From Galaxea fascicularis (lineage: Eukaryota; Cnidaria; Anthozoa; Scleractinia; Euphylliidae), in contig OX419338.1 of assembly GCA_948470475.1 (NCBI GenBank), positions 7,803,705 to 7,867,704 of the forward strand: a stretch of DNA of 64,000 bases. The letters run 5' to 3'. Below, in pieces: positions 30,955-43,407 of this stretch. The first letter of the stretch is position 1; each line of letters begins with the position of its first letter. The position numbers were made by a program, and so were the translations under genes. The notes beneath the pieces are model-generated. The model was given only the letters and a program-made list of their open reading frames with translations. It searched no databases and was not told where the DNA came from.

Positions 30955-33900
30955 TTACAGCCTCGCTACTTCGCTTCCTTTCGCCACTTCGTTTCCGCCA
31001 TCCTTGATATCTTGTAATATCGCTGGCTCAAGCTGCGCTGTTTCAGAGACCCAGTCCCTAGCGTCCAAATCCTCTACCTCCACGCTGAGGCCCATTTTTC
31101 GCGCCATCATCATCAACAGCTTATTCTGAAGTTCCACCGTTCTTATAAGAGCCTTGACTCTCTTCTTTGTTTTGTAGATCTGCCGTTGCATATCATGCAT
31201 GGTAGATTCAGTCATTTCTTCAGAAGGTGTTCGCGATGTTCCCGTGTCAAATAGGCTGGCTTGACCAATTATCCAGGCATGAAATTTCCTGTAAAATTGA
31301 AAGATTAGTATCTTTGACCTCAAAAGCAAATCAAACATAACAGGATAGTAAAGAGGGGTGGGTGGGCGGTGGTGGGGGTGGGGGGGGGGAGTTCTCATGA
31401 AGTCGATGAAAGAGGCAGGTTTGTCCGCACGGAGACGTGGTCGCTTATATAGGAGTATCAAGAAATGAATGGTAATGTAACAGGAGAAGTCCCCTACTGA
31501 TTTAACGTTGTTTTAGTCTTGTGCAAGAACTAGCTCTTAACCCACCCTGTCTTTACTTATTGTTTGGACGGCCTTTAGATAGGATTTCTTACGTTTGACG
31601 AACACCCTGTAGGCCGTATGAATGCTTCCTTCCTCTGTACGGTCACAAAAGATGTGCAGTTCACATGTACGGAGAAACTTGAATTCCAATCATTTGTTTC
31701 CATTGTATTCGTACATTCTCTGATCCGCACGGTTGCCCACTCCCTGACCTGAAAACTCCGGGGGAGGGGGGGGGGGGAGAGTACTCAACAGACGCTTGAG
31801 TAGGGAGATGCGGCCCTGACGCTCAAACCCTGACCCTGTTTAAGGCACAAATCTCTGATTTCCCTATCTCGTTTAAGACAGTATTCAGACTTTCAGACCC
31901 CATCTAAGACAACAAATACACAAAGACAACGTTTTCCGGTTACCACTTATCTTTTTTCTAGTGTAATAAGCTGTAATTATGAAAGTCAAGGGAAGCCCAC
32001 CAAACACTGGTAGCTTGTGGTCAGGCTTCTATAAACAAACATCTAAGCTTATCCTGAGTGGAGCCATTAGGTCATGTAGTGATACCCAGTTTAAGACAGA
32101 AAGTGATGAAATCGATTCCCCGTTCATGACAAAACACCCTAAAAACCACACCCTATCGGGCTGCACGTCCCGGTTAAGGCCATGTAAGGGATTACCCCCA
32201 CCACCCCCGGGCTAAACACCCTTGGCGTTTGACCGATGTTACTCTACTTCGGTCAGCTATTATTCCAATACTGGTACACGTAAGGTTTGCCACGAGACTA
32301 AACAAAGAGCCAAATAACCATGAAATCAATTACCTGAATTTGTTTTTGCACGCGTTTGGTTTGACCTTCACTGATGGCTTGTAAATCCGTCGGGTTATCA
32401 CCCTTGGGTACTTGTTTTCCACTTCTGACACAAACGCGACTTGCATGGCCATGCGCTGAAGCGTTGCATTCCTCTGAACGGCCTCGATGTCACCCACTGC
32501 CAGACCAACCTAATATGGAAACGTTATTTAAGTGTTAGCACACAAAGGAGCGAGTAGGCTCGGTCTCCATCTCAGGTGGGGAGAATCGCAGGCGCATTGA
32601 GGCAGCCACGGCTAGAGACCGAGCCTAAGGCGCGAGAAAGAAGGAGAAAAAGGGGAATCGAAGGCGCTATTTTTGTTACCTGTCGGGCTTAAGCCACTTG
32701 ACAAATTTAAAAAGGTCATCCGCAAAATAAGAATCTGATTTATTCTTATGTATTTATGATTTCGGGGTCTAATGACTCTGTTTTGACCTATCTTATGTTG
32801 CACCTTATAGTGCAATATATTTATTATTTTGTTTTAATTTTGTAATTTATAAATTTGTTGGAGGACCCTTCTTTAAAGCAAAAATGAGTGAAGTTGATAT
32901 CCTCAATAAAGATTTTGTCTATCTTAAGTAAATTAAGTAAAATTAAAGGAAACAGGATTCGCCAATTTATTGGACACGTGCTCAGCTGTCTTTAGGATCT
33001 ACATAACGGCAGACATTCCGTGGTAAACTTCCGGGTGCTTTCGACAGCAATGAGCGTTCTTTTAGTATGAGTGACAAAATCGACGCCCTTCAGTCCATGT
33101 AGGCTCTGTTAAAGGTTCGTCTTTTACAGCATTTTAGAGTCGTGTAAAAGGTTATTCCTGGATTTTCTTTGGAGAGGGGTGGGTGAATTCGATGGGCCTT
33201 ATATATTGGTATCTCTCCCGGACGCACTTACCAGCAGATTCATGAGGATGATTGACATCATAAACAGGAACAAGTAGAGGAATGCGAGTGACAGCTCTGG
33301 AAAGGGATTGAGTGGGTTTCCTGTGCGTTCATTGGTGCTGTTGATGCTGTTCACAAAGGTGTCATCATATTCAAACTCACCGACCATCATAACTGAAACT
33401 TTAACGAAGGCCCAACCTAGATTTCTAAAGGAATCCTGAAACAGATACCAGTAGAACACGTTACAGAGAACCTTGATCCTGCGTAATAGAAACTCAGTGA
33501 ACCCTTTAACCCTAATATCAACAAGTATAATCTCCACACCGTGCTGCGTACATTTTCTGTGGTAATGATGAGAAGAATTTGTTAAACAATCAAGACGTTT
33601 GTCACTTGTTGATCACTCCCTTTTTTCTCACAACCTTTATGTTTGATTGAGCAGGGTAACTACAAGGAGAAATTAAACATTGATCACTCTTAGGGGTTAA
33701 CATGACTTTACTAGCTGGATACCTACTGTAAACTAACTACCCAATCCGAGAGGTTTCACGTGACCGCGTGAAACAAATTTTAACAGCTAACAATTGCTGA
33801 ATGGCCATCACGAAAGACGACCAAATTTACAGGGGTTAGAGTACGAAAGATCATTCTAACCAGGTGATTATCTATCGAACTAGCTGGTAATCAGCTTGAG

Positions 33901-36900
33901 TATGAACCAACCACATCTAAATAACGAATGAACCAACTCTTCCAACAATCATGGCCAAAATGTTTCAGGGCACTTTGCTATTAAAAAATCGCACGCACAA
34001 AATATACCTTTGTGATAGTGTCATATATGTGCACCGATGTTTAAGTACATTTCCTTTTTTCTGACCTCTACACTTTAATTTGCTTCCCGCAGGACAATGT
34101 TAATAGCCACGGCAACGATTACTCAGGGTTAAATGCTGGAGCGAGTCAATATTTTATTGGAGCACCAGGGAGAGGGTGGGATCAGTGAACATGTCTACAT
34201 TCTTTGGCGTCGGTAAAGCTTCATTGTAAGTTTCCATGATTGTGGTTAACCAACGTTTAATATTAACCTGACAGATTTAGGCAAATTTAATAGCGATAGC
34301 ATAGTGGTCCTACCTGTTCCTTGAAGAGGACAAAAAACACGATGGAAAATGCCAGGATAAATATAAAGAATACCAGCATGACTCTTCCCACAGTCTTGGT
34401 AACCTCTAGGAACATATTAACATAAATTCCAAACGGTTGAAAGCGCCTCAAAAACAGGATCGCATTAATATAGCACAAGAAAATGGAGATAACCCCTGCG
34501 ATCCACAAGTTGCGTGGATTTTGGAGACTGCCAAAGGTACTTTCTAGTTGTTCGGCAGTTAAAATGTAAGGCATCATAAAGCAGAGTGTTGATAGGTAAA
34601 GAGCCCATTCGGTTATGTTGGCTGGGTCCTTGAAGTACTTCGTCCTTTGAACGAAGAGTTGGAAAAGTTCCTTAAGGATGTGCGCTAAGGCGAAAACCAA
34701 CGCCAGGAAAAGCACGACTCCGTTGAATGCCGTGGCCCTAGTGAAAATGTCAGCTACCACTTTGCGACGAATTGCTGTCCCGTTGGGCTCCCTCTCGAGG
34801 GGGTTAAAATCTTGATTGTTTCTCTCCGTAATAATAAACACCGTGTATGTAATTAAGAATACCAAATACGTCGAGAGGTTAAAATAATACAGGAACCTTC
34901 CAAATGAGGCCCATTTTAGATCTAACAGTTTCTGTGTAAGAGGATGTAGGAGCAGACTTTCACGATGATATTTGACCATCGTTTTCGGACCGAAAAAGCG
35001 GTTTCCACTGAGGCTGGCCTCATCATCAGGGCCTGGATCTAAGAGATGGAAATCATACAGTATTGTGTAGTTAGGGTCTGTTTGGATGTGAGAAGACCGC
35101 TTGATGCAGTTGTCCATCACCAGTGAGGCAGCTTCAGGGAAATACTCGATCAAAATCTTCATTGGTGGATCTTGGTTTGAACTTCGAGTTTCCAAAATTT
35201 CTGGCCACCTGGTAAAAGAGAGCACGAGTCGTAGATGGAGTTATAGCCAGTAAAACTCATTACATCTGTAAAGGGGCACGTGTCTTGATCTCTTACCATT
35301 TACTTAAGGTTTTTTTTTTTTTTTGTAATTTACAAGATTATACGAACAAGGCAAGCTGGAATGTGAATTCCTACATTTCTCTTAATGGGTTACGTAATTC
35401 AATTAATAACCTGGCATGGCGATGTGTTTTGAGACCCCCGCAAACGAGAAAACATTGTTGCGGAAACAATGTTTCTCGTAATGTTTCTTGGGTGCGCAAA
35501 GGAGCAAAACATATGTTTTGCTTCCTTGCTGCGCAAACATTCAGAAACATTTTTGCTTTTCGGGAAGCAAATTTTGGTGCCGCAACAAATGTTGCGTTTG
35601 CACACAAACGATGAAACATTTTGGGAAACAATGTTTCCGGAACAATGTTTCCTCGTTTGCGGGGGCCTTTATGTCAATGGGATAATGGTGCGATTGGTTC
35701 AATCGCAGAAATAGAAAACTCTTCAGTCTTCCTTCCCAATGTTGTCTTCCTGTATTTTGATTTCCAGTGAAGTGGTTGAGGAAGAAAGAAGTGGTAAATG
35801 GCGATTTTCTCCCAAACGAGTATGGGGACCCATGCTTTTTATTTCGCACTGATATTGAAATAAAACGCATGACAAATCCATGACATATCCAGATTTAAAG
35901 AACTTTGTTATTGTCCAGTTTTTCATTACTCGCGCTCCTTTATGACGAGGTTATTCAATGAAACTCCAGTGGTTAAGCACAGACGCAAAAAAGTCCGATC
36001 ATTGCATTTGTTTGATGTTCTTGACGTTGATAACCAACTTGCAAATTTCAAATAAAATTTAGTGCGACTTCTATTTCTGGGGAATGACCTTAAGATAACA
36101 TAAGACGCATTTTTTTTGGACTATTCCGGGAAAGGAATCCTTGGAATGCGCGGTAATAGTGTTTTCCGTTTGCGGGAGCAGAGTGAACCGCGGAATGAAC
36201 CGAATATGGTTCGCTTGGACTACGCAAAACATGCGTTTTTTGAAAAAACCTTTGGCGGGAAGCCAAGCTCGTGACGTGGCACCGGAAGTCAGGTTCAAGT
36301 GCTCGTTCCAGACTATTCTGCGTTGCTAAGTCACTTCCGCCAGGAGTATTCCGTCTTCAAAATATGCGTTTTTCTTTTCCTTTTTTTTCGAAAAACCTTA
36401 TTCCTCTTATTCTCTTGTTCCTAAACCACAATTGAGATACAGAGAATAGTCCAAAACAATGCGTCCATATATAGCTCACTAATCACTATTATTCCGACCT
36501 TTTGTGTTGAGCAATGGCCATAGCAACGTCTCCCGCTCCAGACCGCACTGCAACGTCCAAACACGTCTGCCCCAGAGTATTTTGAATGCACACATTAGCT
36601 CCAGAATTTAACAGCAGCTCAACTACTCGGACATTGCCACACGAGGAAGCGATGTGTAGAGCTGTATCTCCACAGTTGTTCACATGATCCAGAACTGCTT
36701 GTTTATCTAGGAGTTCCTGGCAGGTCTTATCACATCCTGATCTCGCTGCCCACATTAATGGCGTCCAGCGGTCGCTGTCTCGCGTGTTGACGTCTGAACC
36801 AAGTCGGGTGAGAACTTGGCACGCTTTCCTGTTGAAAAAGGGACGGTGAAGGCATCCTCCCGGCACTGGTGAGGTAATTCTCACTGATGCATTGTCAGTG

Positions 36901-39900
36901 AAAATTACCTCACAAGTGCCGGGAGGAGTTTGCAAACAAAAATAAAAATGAAATAAAGCCTGGTTTTCACTGGCGATGCAAGCCAACCGCAGGCACAAGC
37001 GCAAGCATAACAACTGTAATTTCACCGTGAAAACGGCCTGGATGCGAGCACAAACACACGCGCAAGCACAAGCATGAGGATCAACAGTTTTCCTTGTCTT
37101 GTACTTGCGTCGCTAGTGAAAACCAGGCCTTACAAATAAGTTCGTTCTTCTTATATTTCTGCTTGTGCATATGCTTATGTCGCTGCTGTTTTCACTTACG
37201 CTTATGCTCATTTTTATGTTCGTGCTTACTTCCTAGTAAAAACCAGCCTGTAGTAACATCCATTCCAAAAGCTCCGATCAATGCCTTCTAAGGTTTTCCG
37301 ACAGTATTATTTCCCAGTTATAGGTACACTGAACAAACCAGATAAACATGTATGAGGTAAACGAAAAACTACTGTCGTATAATTTCATTAGGTTCCGCAA
37401 CCGGGTGCATGACACTCACTCATCCACCGCTACAGAGCAATAGCTTCAGTGGAACAAATAAAAAACAATACATGTACCGTGAATGGTTATGACGACGTTT
37501 CATGGAAATTTAGATGCAATTCACATTCGCGTTGCAATTGAGATCTAAGGCAGGAAAAGTCTACCACCTGAGCGCCTCCTCTTGACTCGTCATCTGTGTA
37601 AGGCCTAAAGAAAAGTTAACGTTACTTGCACAGCCCGGCTAGGGCGGATGTTCCTCTGTGAAGTAAACCAGCCCCGCGAGCTAAGTAATCCAGACCCATT
37701 CAGGCCTAATCAGACTGGTTACGCATTGATACTGTATTGATTTGTATTGATTTAGATTCGGTTTGACTTTACCTGTTACCCTTCATCGCGGCGAGGTGAA
37801 TAGGTGTCATTCCATGATCATCTCTTTCGTTTAGACCCAACATCTCTTTTCCCAAGGCCTCCACATGTGTGACTCGGCCACACTGTGCCGCTAGGTGGAG
37901 TGGGGTTTGTTGGTTATGATCTTGAAAGGACGACCGTGAGTACTTGGTTAATAAAAGCTCAAGAATCTGAAACAAATAAGGCTCATGAGTCGTGTTAGCA
38001 TATAAACTGAATTTCACCCCTAAAAATAACACCCATCCATCCCACGATGCCACAAGACAGTTACACATGCGTTCTCATAACTTGTTTCTCATTCATCGAG
38101 TGAGATCCTATAAAGCCACGTGGTAGTACATTATCTGGCAACCATATAAACCACTGAACCATCGATTCACTCATCCACTGATCTATTGATCCATCCTTGC
38201 GTCCGTCCGTCAAACTCATTACTTGATCTTCTCGACGACTTTAATTTGAATTACACTTCAGGCTACTTACCTTAATGTTAGGCGAAACAGCAGCATTGTG
38301 AAGTGGTACTCTTTCCCAAGCATCAGACCTGTAAAGATTTTCATTAGCGACCATATTCCCTAGAAGAAGCTCCACCATTTCCAAGTGCCCAGTTTCAACC
38401 GCTAAATGCACGCAATTCTTCATCTCTGACGTGCACGCCAGAACGTCAGCTCCTGATTCAATAAAAATTCTCGCACTTTCTACGCTACCAGCCGCCACTG
38501 CCATCAAGAAAGGCGTGCGATTGTCATCGGCTTTCAAATCGATTTGCACACCTAAGCTGAGAAGATGCTTTACAACCTCAACACGATTTCCACTCGCCGC
38601 TCTGTTGTCAAATTAAAACAAAAAAAATTAATTAAATTACAATAAAGGAAAGAAACAGTTGAAGGAAAGAAAAAAAGACGTTCGAAAATTATCATGTTCT
38701 AGTATCTGTGTTATTAGCTGAGGCCATTGGTGGTACTGGCGTGAGCAAAACGATAGTGCAAGTGTCGCAGCCGGTGACGACAAAAAAAGCCGCGCATTTA
38801 ACTTAGAATCATCTCAATTCCTCTCGCGGTTTTATCGCTCAAAATTTGCCTTGATGCGAATGAGCAGAAGGTGTAAAAACTGAAAGCTGTAAAACGCGAG
38901 AGTCCTAACATGTATTTTGTGAATTGGCGGGATGGAAAATTCCCAAGTAAAAGCGTTTACGATGTACATGTAACTTTAAATTGATCATGACCTTGGAGAA
39001 GAAACCCGACGATTAAAATAGCTCTTTTCAGGTAGCAAAACGTTGTTTGTATAAAACACTCAGCACATCAGAACCACGTAGATGACATCTCGTTCACAGC
39101 AGGGAGAATTCTTCTTTACCTGTGTAACGGTGTCTGCTTTTCGTTGTCTTTTAAGTGCATATCTGCTCCGTTTCTGCTCAGTATTTTAACTATTTCCAGG
39201 TCACCCTTCATGGCTGCTATATGAAGTGGCGTCATCAATGTAGCTCTTTGCGCGTTCACTTGTGCACCGTGTTTGAGGCACAGCTCAACTGACTCTATCT
39301 TCCCAGTCTCCGCAGCCAGATGAAGTGGACGGTCCTGGTCTAAATCAGGTTCGTTCACAAAATCTTGAACGTTCAGAAGCTTGGAGGCAGCTACATCAGT
39401 AGAAGAAAGAGATGAAATATGTTAGGTTGTTTGGTAAGACTGATTTTCTTTACAGCGACTTCAAATGCAGTCAAGAGAGGCAAGCTCCTTTGGTTATGCA
39501 AGGTTGCCCGAAGAATCGATCGAGTAAAAAGACAAGGTAACTTAGTTGGTCAAGTGACATACAGGAAGCGGGCTAAGTAATGCAGCGAAATGGTATTAAT
39601 TTCTGTATGTAGCAGCCATGTTTGTTTTTAAAAAGACCTTTTAGTATCCTCCTTTTACTCAAAGGGGGCGCAATTAGAGGCTGTAGTCACCGTGGCTTAC
39701 CTGTGGCCTGAGTTATGTCAATTCGCCATTAACCAAAACTAACCTTCTTTTATTAGGAACTCAGCAAGCTCAGTATGGCAACCAAATATGGCAGTGTGCA
39801 GCGGAGTGCTGCAATCAACCGTTACCGCTGTAATTTCAGCGCCATGGCGCAACAAGCTGCGACAAATTTCCAAATCACCGTTCATGCACACAAGGTGTAA

Positions 39901-42900
39901 CGCAGTCATTCCAACCTGCGTCCTGGCATTCACGTCGATGTCTGAGTCACGCACCAACAGGTCGACGACGTCCTTGTTGCGCCTGCGCACAGCGTGGTGA
40001 AGGGCATTGTTGACCAGTGAGTCCACAAGCAGCGCATTTGCACCGGAATGAAGCAAGACTTCGGCAACGGCGACAGAGTTGAACCTTTGAAAACAAAATT
40101 AAAGACACAAAAATGTTGGATATAAGAATGGAAAACCAACAAGGCTCTTTGCGCGGGTGAAAACCATCTCGTATAAAAAAAAGGCGCGAATAAATAAAAA
40201 TTGCATTAACTTCAAACACAACCGACAGTCTTCCTGATCTCATTTTGACATAATCTAAAGACCAGACGGCAAGTTTATGGTCGCCTTTTTTGGCCATGGT
40301 ATAATGGCGCAGAAATCCCATGATCGCTGAGGTAAACATAACACTCTGGACCTGTATCATCCAATGATCAAGTTCTTAATAACGACTGATGTCCCATTGT
40401 CACCAAGCCAACCAAAACCCTAGAATAGCATTATCCTATCATACAGCTTTCAATAAAAGATATATGTACGTTTTCGAGGGTGTGAAACGGCCACACCGAA
40501 GTGATTGAAAACCAAGCGGGTGGCATCTCACATGGCTTGCAGGCGCTCTACTGGCCGTTTGATTGCTGGAGGGAGATCTGCGCGCGAGAAGAGCGCCCCA
40601 ATCCCTTAATTAGATCTGACTGCGCGCCATTCAAGAGCAAATCGATGGGACCATCTCTCGGAATAATCCAAATGGAGGGCCAGTTTGTAGGCTACATCTC
40701 ACAATTTCAGTCCCGGCTTTGCCTACAGAGAGCCGTGATCCACTTGAAATACAGTTATGGTCCCTTATCGATAAGTGCAGCTTATTCATTTATATCAGCC
40801 ACAAACACGAGATTGTCAAAGAAATAAATCGACCCCGTGACCTAGTTGGGTACGACACGCTCAGCCGAAGCGTCGAAGCGTTTAGATACTCTAGCCCAGA
40901 AGGGTTTCATCTCTCCTCCCATACACCCCTCTGTAACAGACCTGGTGGAACCTGGTTGTTCCGCAGCAGGTTTTTAACAAAAACTCTACCAGGGCAGACA
41001 AAAATCCGGTTGATTTTCTCGCAGAGGAGCACGCCTCACAGGGAAACTAAAATTCTACACCCAGGAAGAATAAATTGCACCAGGGAGTTTTTAAAAAAAA
41101 CCACCCGGGTACCAGGGAGGGCAAAATAACCCACCAGGTCGGGTTTCACCAGGTCTATTACAGAGGGGTGTTCCCATGCAAGGGAATATGCTTCGCCTTG
41201 GCCGAAAAAAATGAAAACCATCACTTTTAGCAAAAGCTAAGAACCGAACGGCGAGATGTCGGAACTACAAGACCTTCAAGAACACGAGCTCGCTTTTTCC
41301 AGTTTCTTTCTCATTCTGCCCCTTTTGCAATTACTAACAACAAGAAATAAAACCATGTTTGCCTTGACTTGAGCAGTTATAATTCTGCCTTTTTATGATC
41401 AAGACCAATTAGTCGCTGTAGAACCTACCACAACTAGAAAAATCACTTGCTATGCCTTACCCTAAAAGTAACGCATCCTCAATTCAAAATAATGTCTACA
41501 TTTTTAAATATTAATAGTTTCCTCCATCTATGCTAATTTTCAGGACTGGCAAAAGCTGTTCATACTTGTCAGTTTATGATGACAATTTTAAAGTAAATAT
41601 CACCCTAATGATATTACACTGCCTTCGGCAATTTCATAATTGTCAGTGCTATTTTTAATAGTCCTACCAATATTATATCACTTTTTGTTTTCATATTATA
41701 TAAAATCTGCTGTACAAAAACTGGTATATGGTCAGCTATATTGCTCAAATGACGGCAATTGAAAACATTTTACACGGAGTTTGGACGAAAAATTGTCCAT
41801 TAAATCGCGTCGTTATGTTTGTTGCGTTCATTTTGGCTTTTTATGCAAACCTAATTACATCTAGCCAGTTGGGAGATAAGGGTTCTCATTTCATTACAGG
41901 AAAGAAAGGCAAAACAAATAAAACGGAAAATTAATGAAAATCTTGTGATAAGTGCTGCTGCAAGACAAGCCAGTCAGTAAAGAAATATTATAACTAGATA
42001 GCCTGCGAACAGTCCAGCGCTTGCTTTATGCTACTTAAGAATTTTTTTTCAGGTCCACTGCCGGCCAAGGCATTAAAAACACTAAATGACCGGCAGTCCG
42101 ATAAAAATTGCAAGATGGAAGAATTCCAGTCAATTTAAACTGTCAAAGATCAGCCATCTATGCAACCGATCGGCGTTCTGATGAAGAGAAAAATATTGGA
42201 CTGCCGGTCATTTAGTGTTTTCAACACCTTGGCCGGCACTCGACCTGAAAAAAAAATTATGTGTCATGAATTACGGTTCGTCTAGTAAGCCCAGCATAAA
42301 GCAAGCGCTGGACTTGAGATCTAAAAATCATTTCAGGATCGCTTGACTTTTCCTAATCGACATACGATGGTTTGGATTTGCCAGGATTCTTTGATTTGAC
42401 AATTTTTAGAAAAATATGGGACTGCCGGTCATTTAGTGTTTTTAACGTCTTGGCCGGTTACCGGCCATTTAGCCATAGCGTAATTCATTACCCCCAAACT
42501 TGATTCATTTCAGCTAAGCCGGGAGTCTGATAAGAGATAAACATTTTCGCAACTGCAAAAACAAGTAAATTGACAGGCTGTTGACAGACTCGCACTTCAT
42601 ACCTTATCCCTTCAACTCGAGTATCCACTCGATATCGTTCTCTATATAATGATTTTGCTATGTTAGGGTTTCATCAGTTTAACATTCCGTTTTCACCCAG
42701 TGGGGAAATTAAGAATAATTAACTCCTGTTTGTGTAAAGAACATGAGTGAAACAGCAAGTTGCCCTTTAAACTTATCAAGTCTAACATTGGGTGATAGTG
42801 ATCGGTTATATGTCAACCTTGCTTTAGATTAGCAAAGTCTTCTTCGCAAATACTATGTTTACAAACAGCTTTTTGCGTGTGGTGCGCACAGTAGCTGCTC

Positions 42901-43407
42901 CTGCATGTGTTCGTACAATTATCAAAAAAAAACAATACGGTTGGAATTTTCACAAACATTTAATCTCTGGTCTCCTGGTCCTATCTACGCCGCACTGTTA
43001 GATTAAAATAGGTTTTCTTACCTCGCTGCCACATGCAAGGGAGTTGATCCATCTTTAAGCCGAATATCAACATCAGCTCCATGATCGATTAATATTTTCG
43101 TGACCTCGACTCGATTAAATCTGGCCGACAAATGTAGCAAAGCAACCCCTTCTTCGTCGAGGTTGTTTAGCGACTTGACATTGTTAGCATCTGACAGAAA
43201 ATCTTTCAGCTCCCTGACTGTTCCATCTTGTACAATTTCCCGGGCTTGCTGCGAACGTGCCGAAAGAGACGGCAACTTGAGCGGAGCGAGTTCAATGTTG
43301 TTGTCAATCAAGTTGACCGTGCTTAGGCTGGCAGCTGTGTTGTGTCGACCCAGTAATGGCGAATCATATGCATTTGATCGCAGTCCATTCGTTTTCATAG
43401 AATTCAT
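30955..43407 (-). CDS. TRPA1: TRPA1-like cation channel (copy A), complete, 10 coding exons
   Basis: Predicted plasma-membrane cation channel of the TRPA family. Exons in coding order: 43022-43407, 39744-40084, 39120-39390, 38271-38601, 37773-37966, 36499-36828, 34314-35208, 33232-33435, 32334-32509, 30955-31288. They total 3462 nt, giving 1153 aa (human TRPA1 1119). About 16 ankyrin repeats run from residue 80 to 615 (STPLHVAA, MTPLHIAA, QTPLHLAA and similar). Then come the pre-S1 linker starting RWPEI at 618, six membrane segments, the pore region MMVGEFEYDD, the S6 end LMNLL, and the TRP-helix-like VGLAVGDIEAVQRNA. The last exon holds a predicted coiled coil (MHDMQRQIYKTKKRV onward). The start at 43407 lies 17 bases inside an exon preceded by an acceptor-like CTTGCCTTGCAG, so a 5' noncoding exon is likely. 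An ATG at 43434 is the alternative. Exon 6 uses a weak donor (GTCGGA). Confidence 0.95.
31755..32212. mobile_element. G/C-run ended repeat in the last TRPA-A intron
   Basis: The left end is a G-run (CCGGGGGAGGGGGGGG, about 31758) with AGTACTCAACAGACGC. The right end is TTACCCCCACCACCCCCGG. Inside are TTTAAGAC-type words. It resembles a non-autonomous DNA element with degenerate inverted ends. It lies between TRPA-A exons 9 and 10. Confidence 0.5.
35424..35673. mobile_element. MITE of the GCAAACGAG family in a TRPA-A intron
   Basis: CCCCCGCAAACGAGAAAACA at the left and AATGTTTCCTCGTTTGCGGGGG at the right are inverted repeats. The interior repeats AAACAATGTTTC and GCAACA words in both orientations. 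Related to the nested element at 59280-59522. Overlapping open frames on both strands come from this palindromic sequence. Confidence 0.75.
36856..36926. repeat. 32-bp-arm hairpin next to a TRPA-A splice acceptor
   Basis: Arms 36856-36887 and 36895-36926 are complementary with two mismatches around a 7-base loop (TGCATTG). On the coding (-) strand the stem lies about 26 bases upstream of the acceptor of exon 6 (36829). Confidence 0.85.
36956..37131. mobile_element. MITE with AAGGCCTGGTTTTCACT termini
   Basis: Left AAGCCTGGTTTTCACTGGCG and right CGCTAGTGAAAACCAGGCCTT are inverted repeats. The interior has GCACAAGCGCAAGCATAA words. A partial second copy appears to continue to about 37255 (ending AAAACCAGCCTGTA). 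Confidence 0.7.
40923..41171. mobile_element. MITE with TCCCAT target duplication in TRPA-A intron 1
   Basis: ACACCCCTCTGTAACAGACC at the left and GGTCTATTACAGAGGGGTGT at the right are near-perfect inverted termini. TCCCAT flanks both sides (40917-40922 and 41172-41177). The inside is rich in CCAGG/CCTGG words. Confidence 0.8.
42011..42314. repeat. Large imperfect palindrome in TRPA-A intron 1
   Basis: The left arm (42011-42099: AGTCCAGCGCTTGCTTTATGC ... GACCGGCAGTCC) is mirrored by the right arm (42198-42314: GGACTGCCGGTC ... AAGCAAGCGCTGGACT). The right arm has about 35 extra bases near its outer end. The inner arms share CCGGCCAAGG and AACACTAAATGACCGGCAG. A partial further copy of one arm lies at about 42415-42470. 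Probably a foldback transposon. Confidence 0.75.

Noticed and set aside
35371..35714. Overlapping open frames on both strands rich in CFLVCGG
   Set aside because: They are readings of a palindromic MITE.
40501..41129. 108- and 136-codon frames in TRPA-A intron 1
   Set aside because: No homology, and the second runs into a MITE with clear target duplications.
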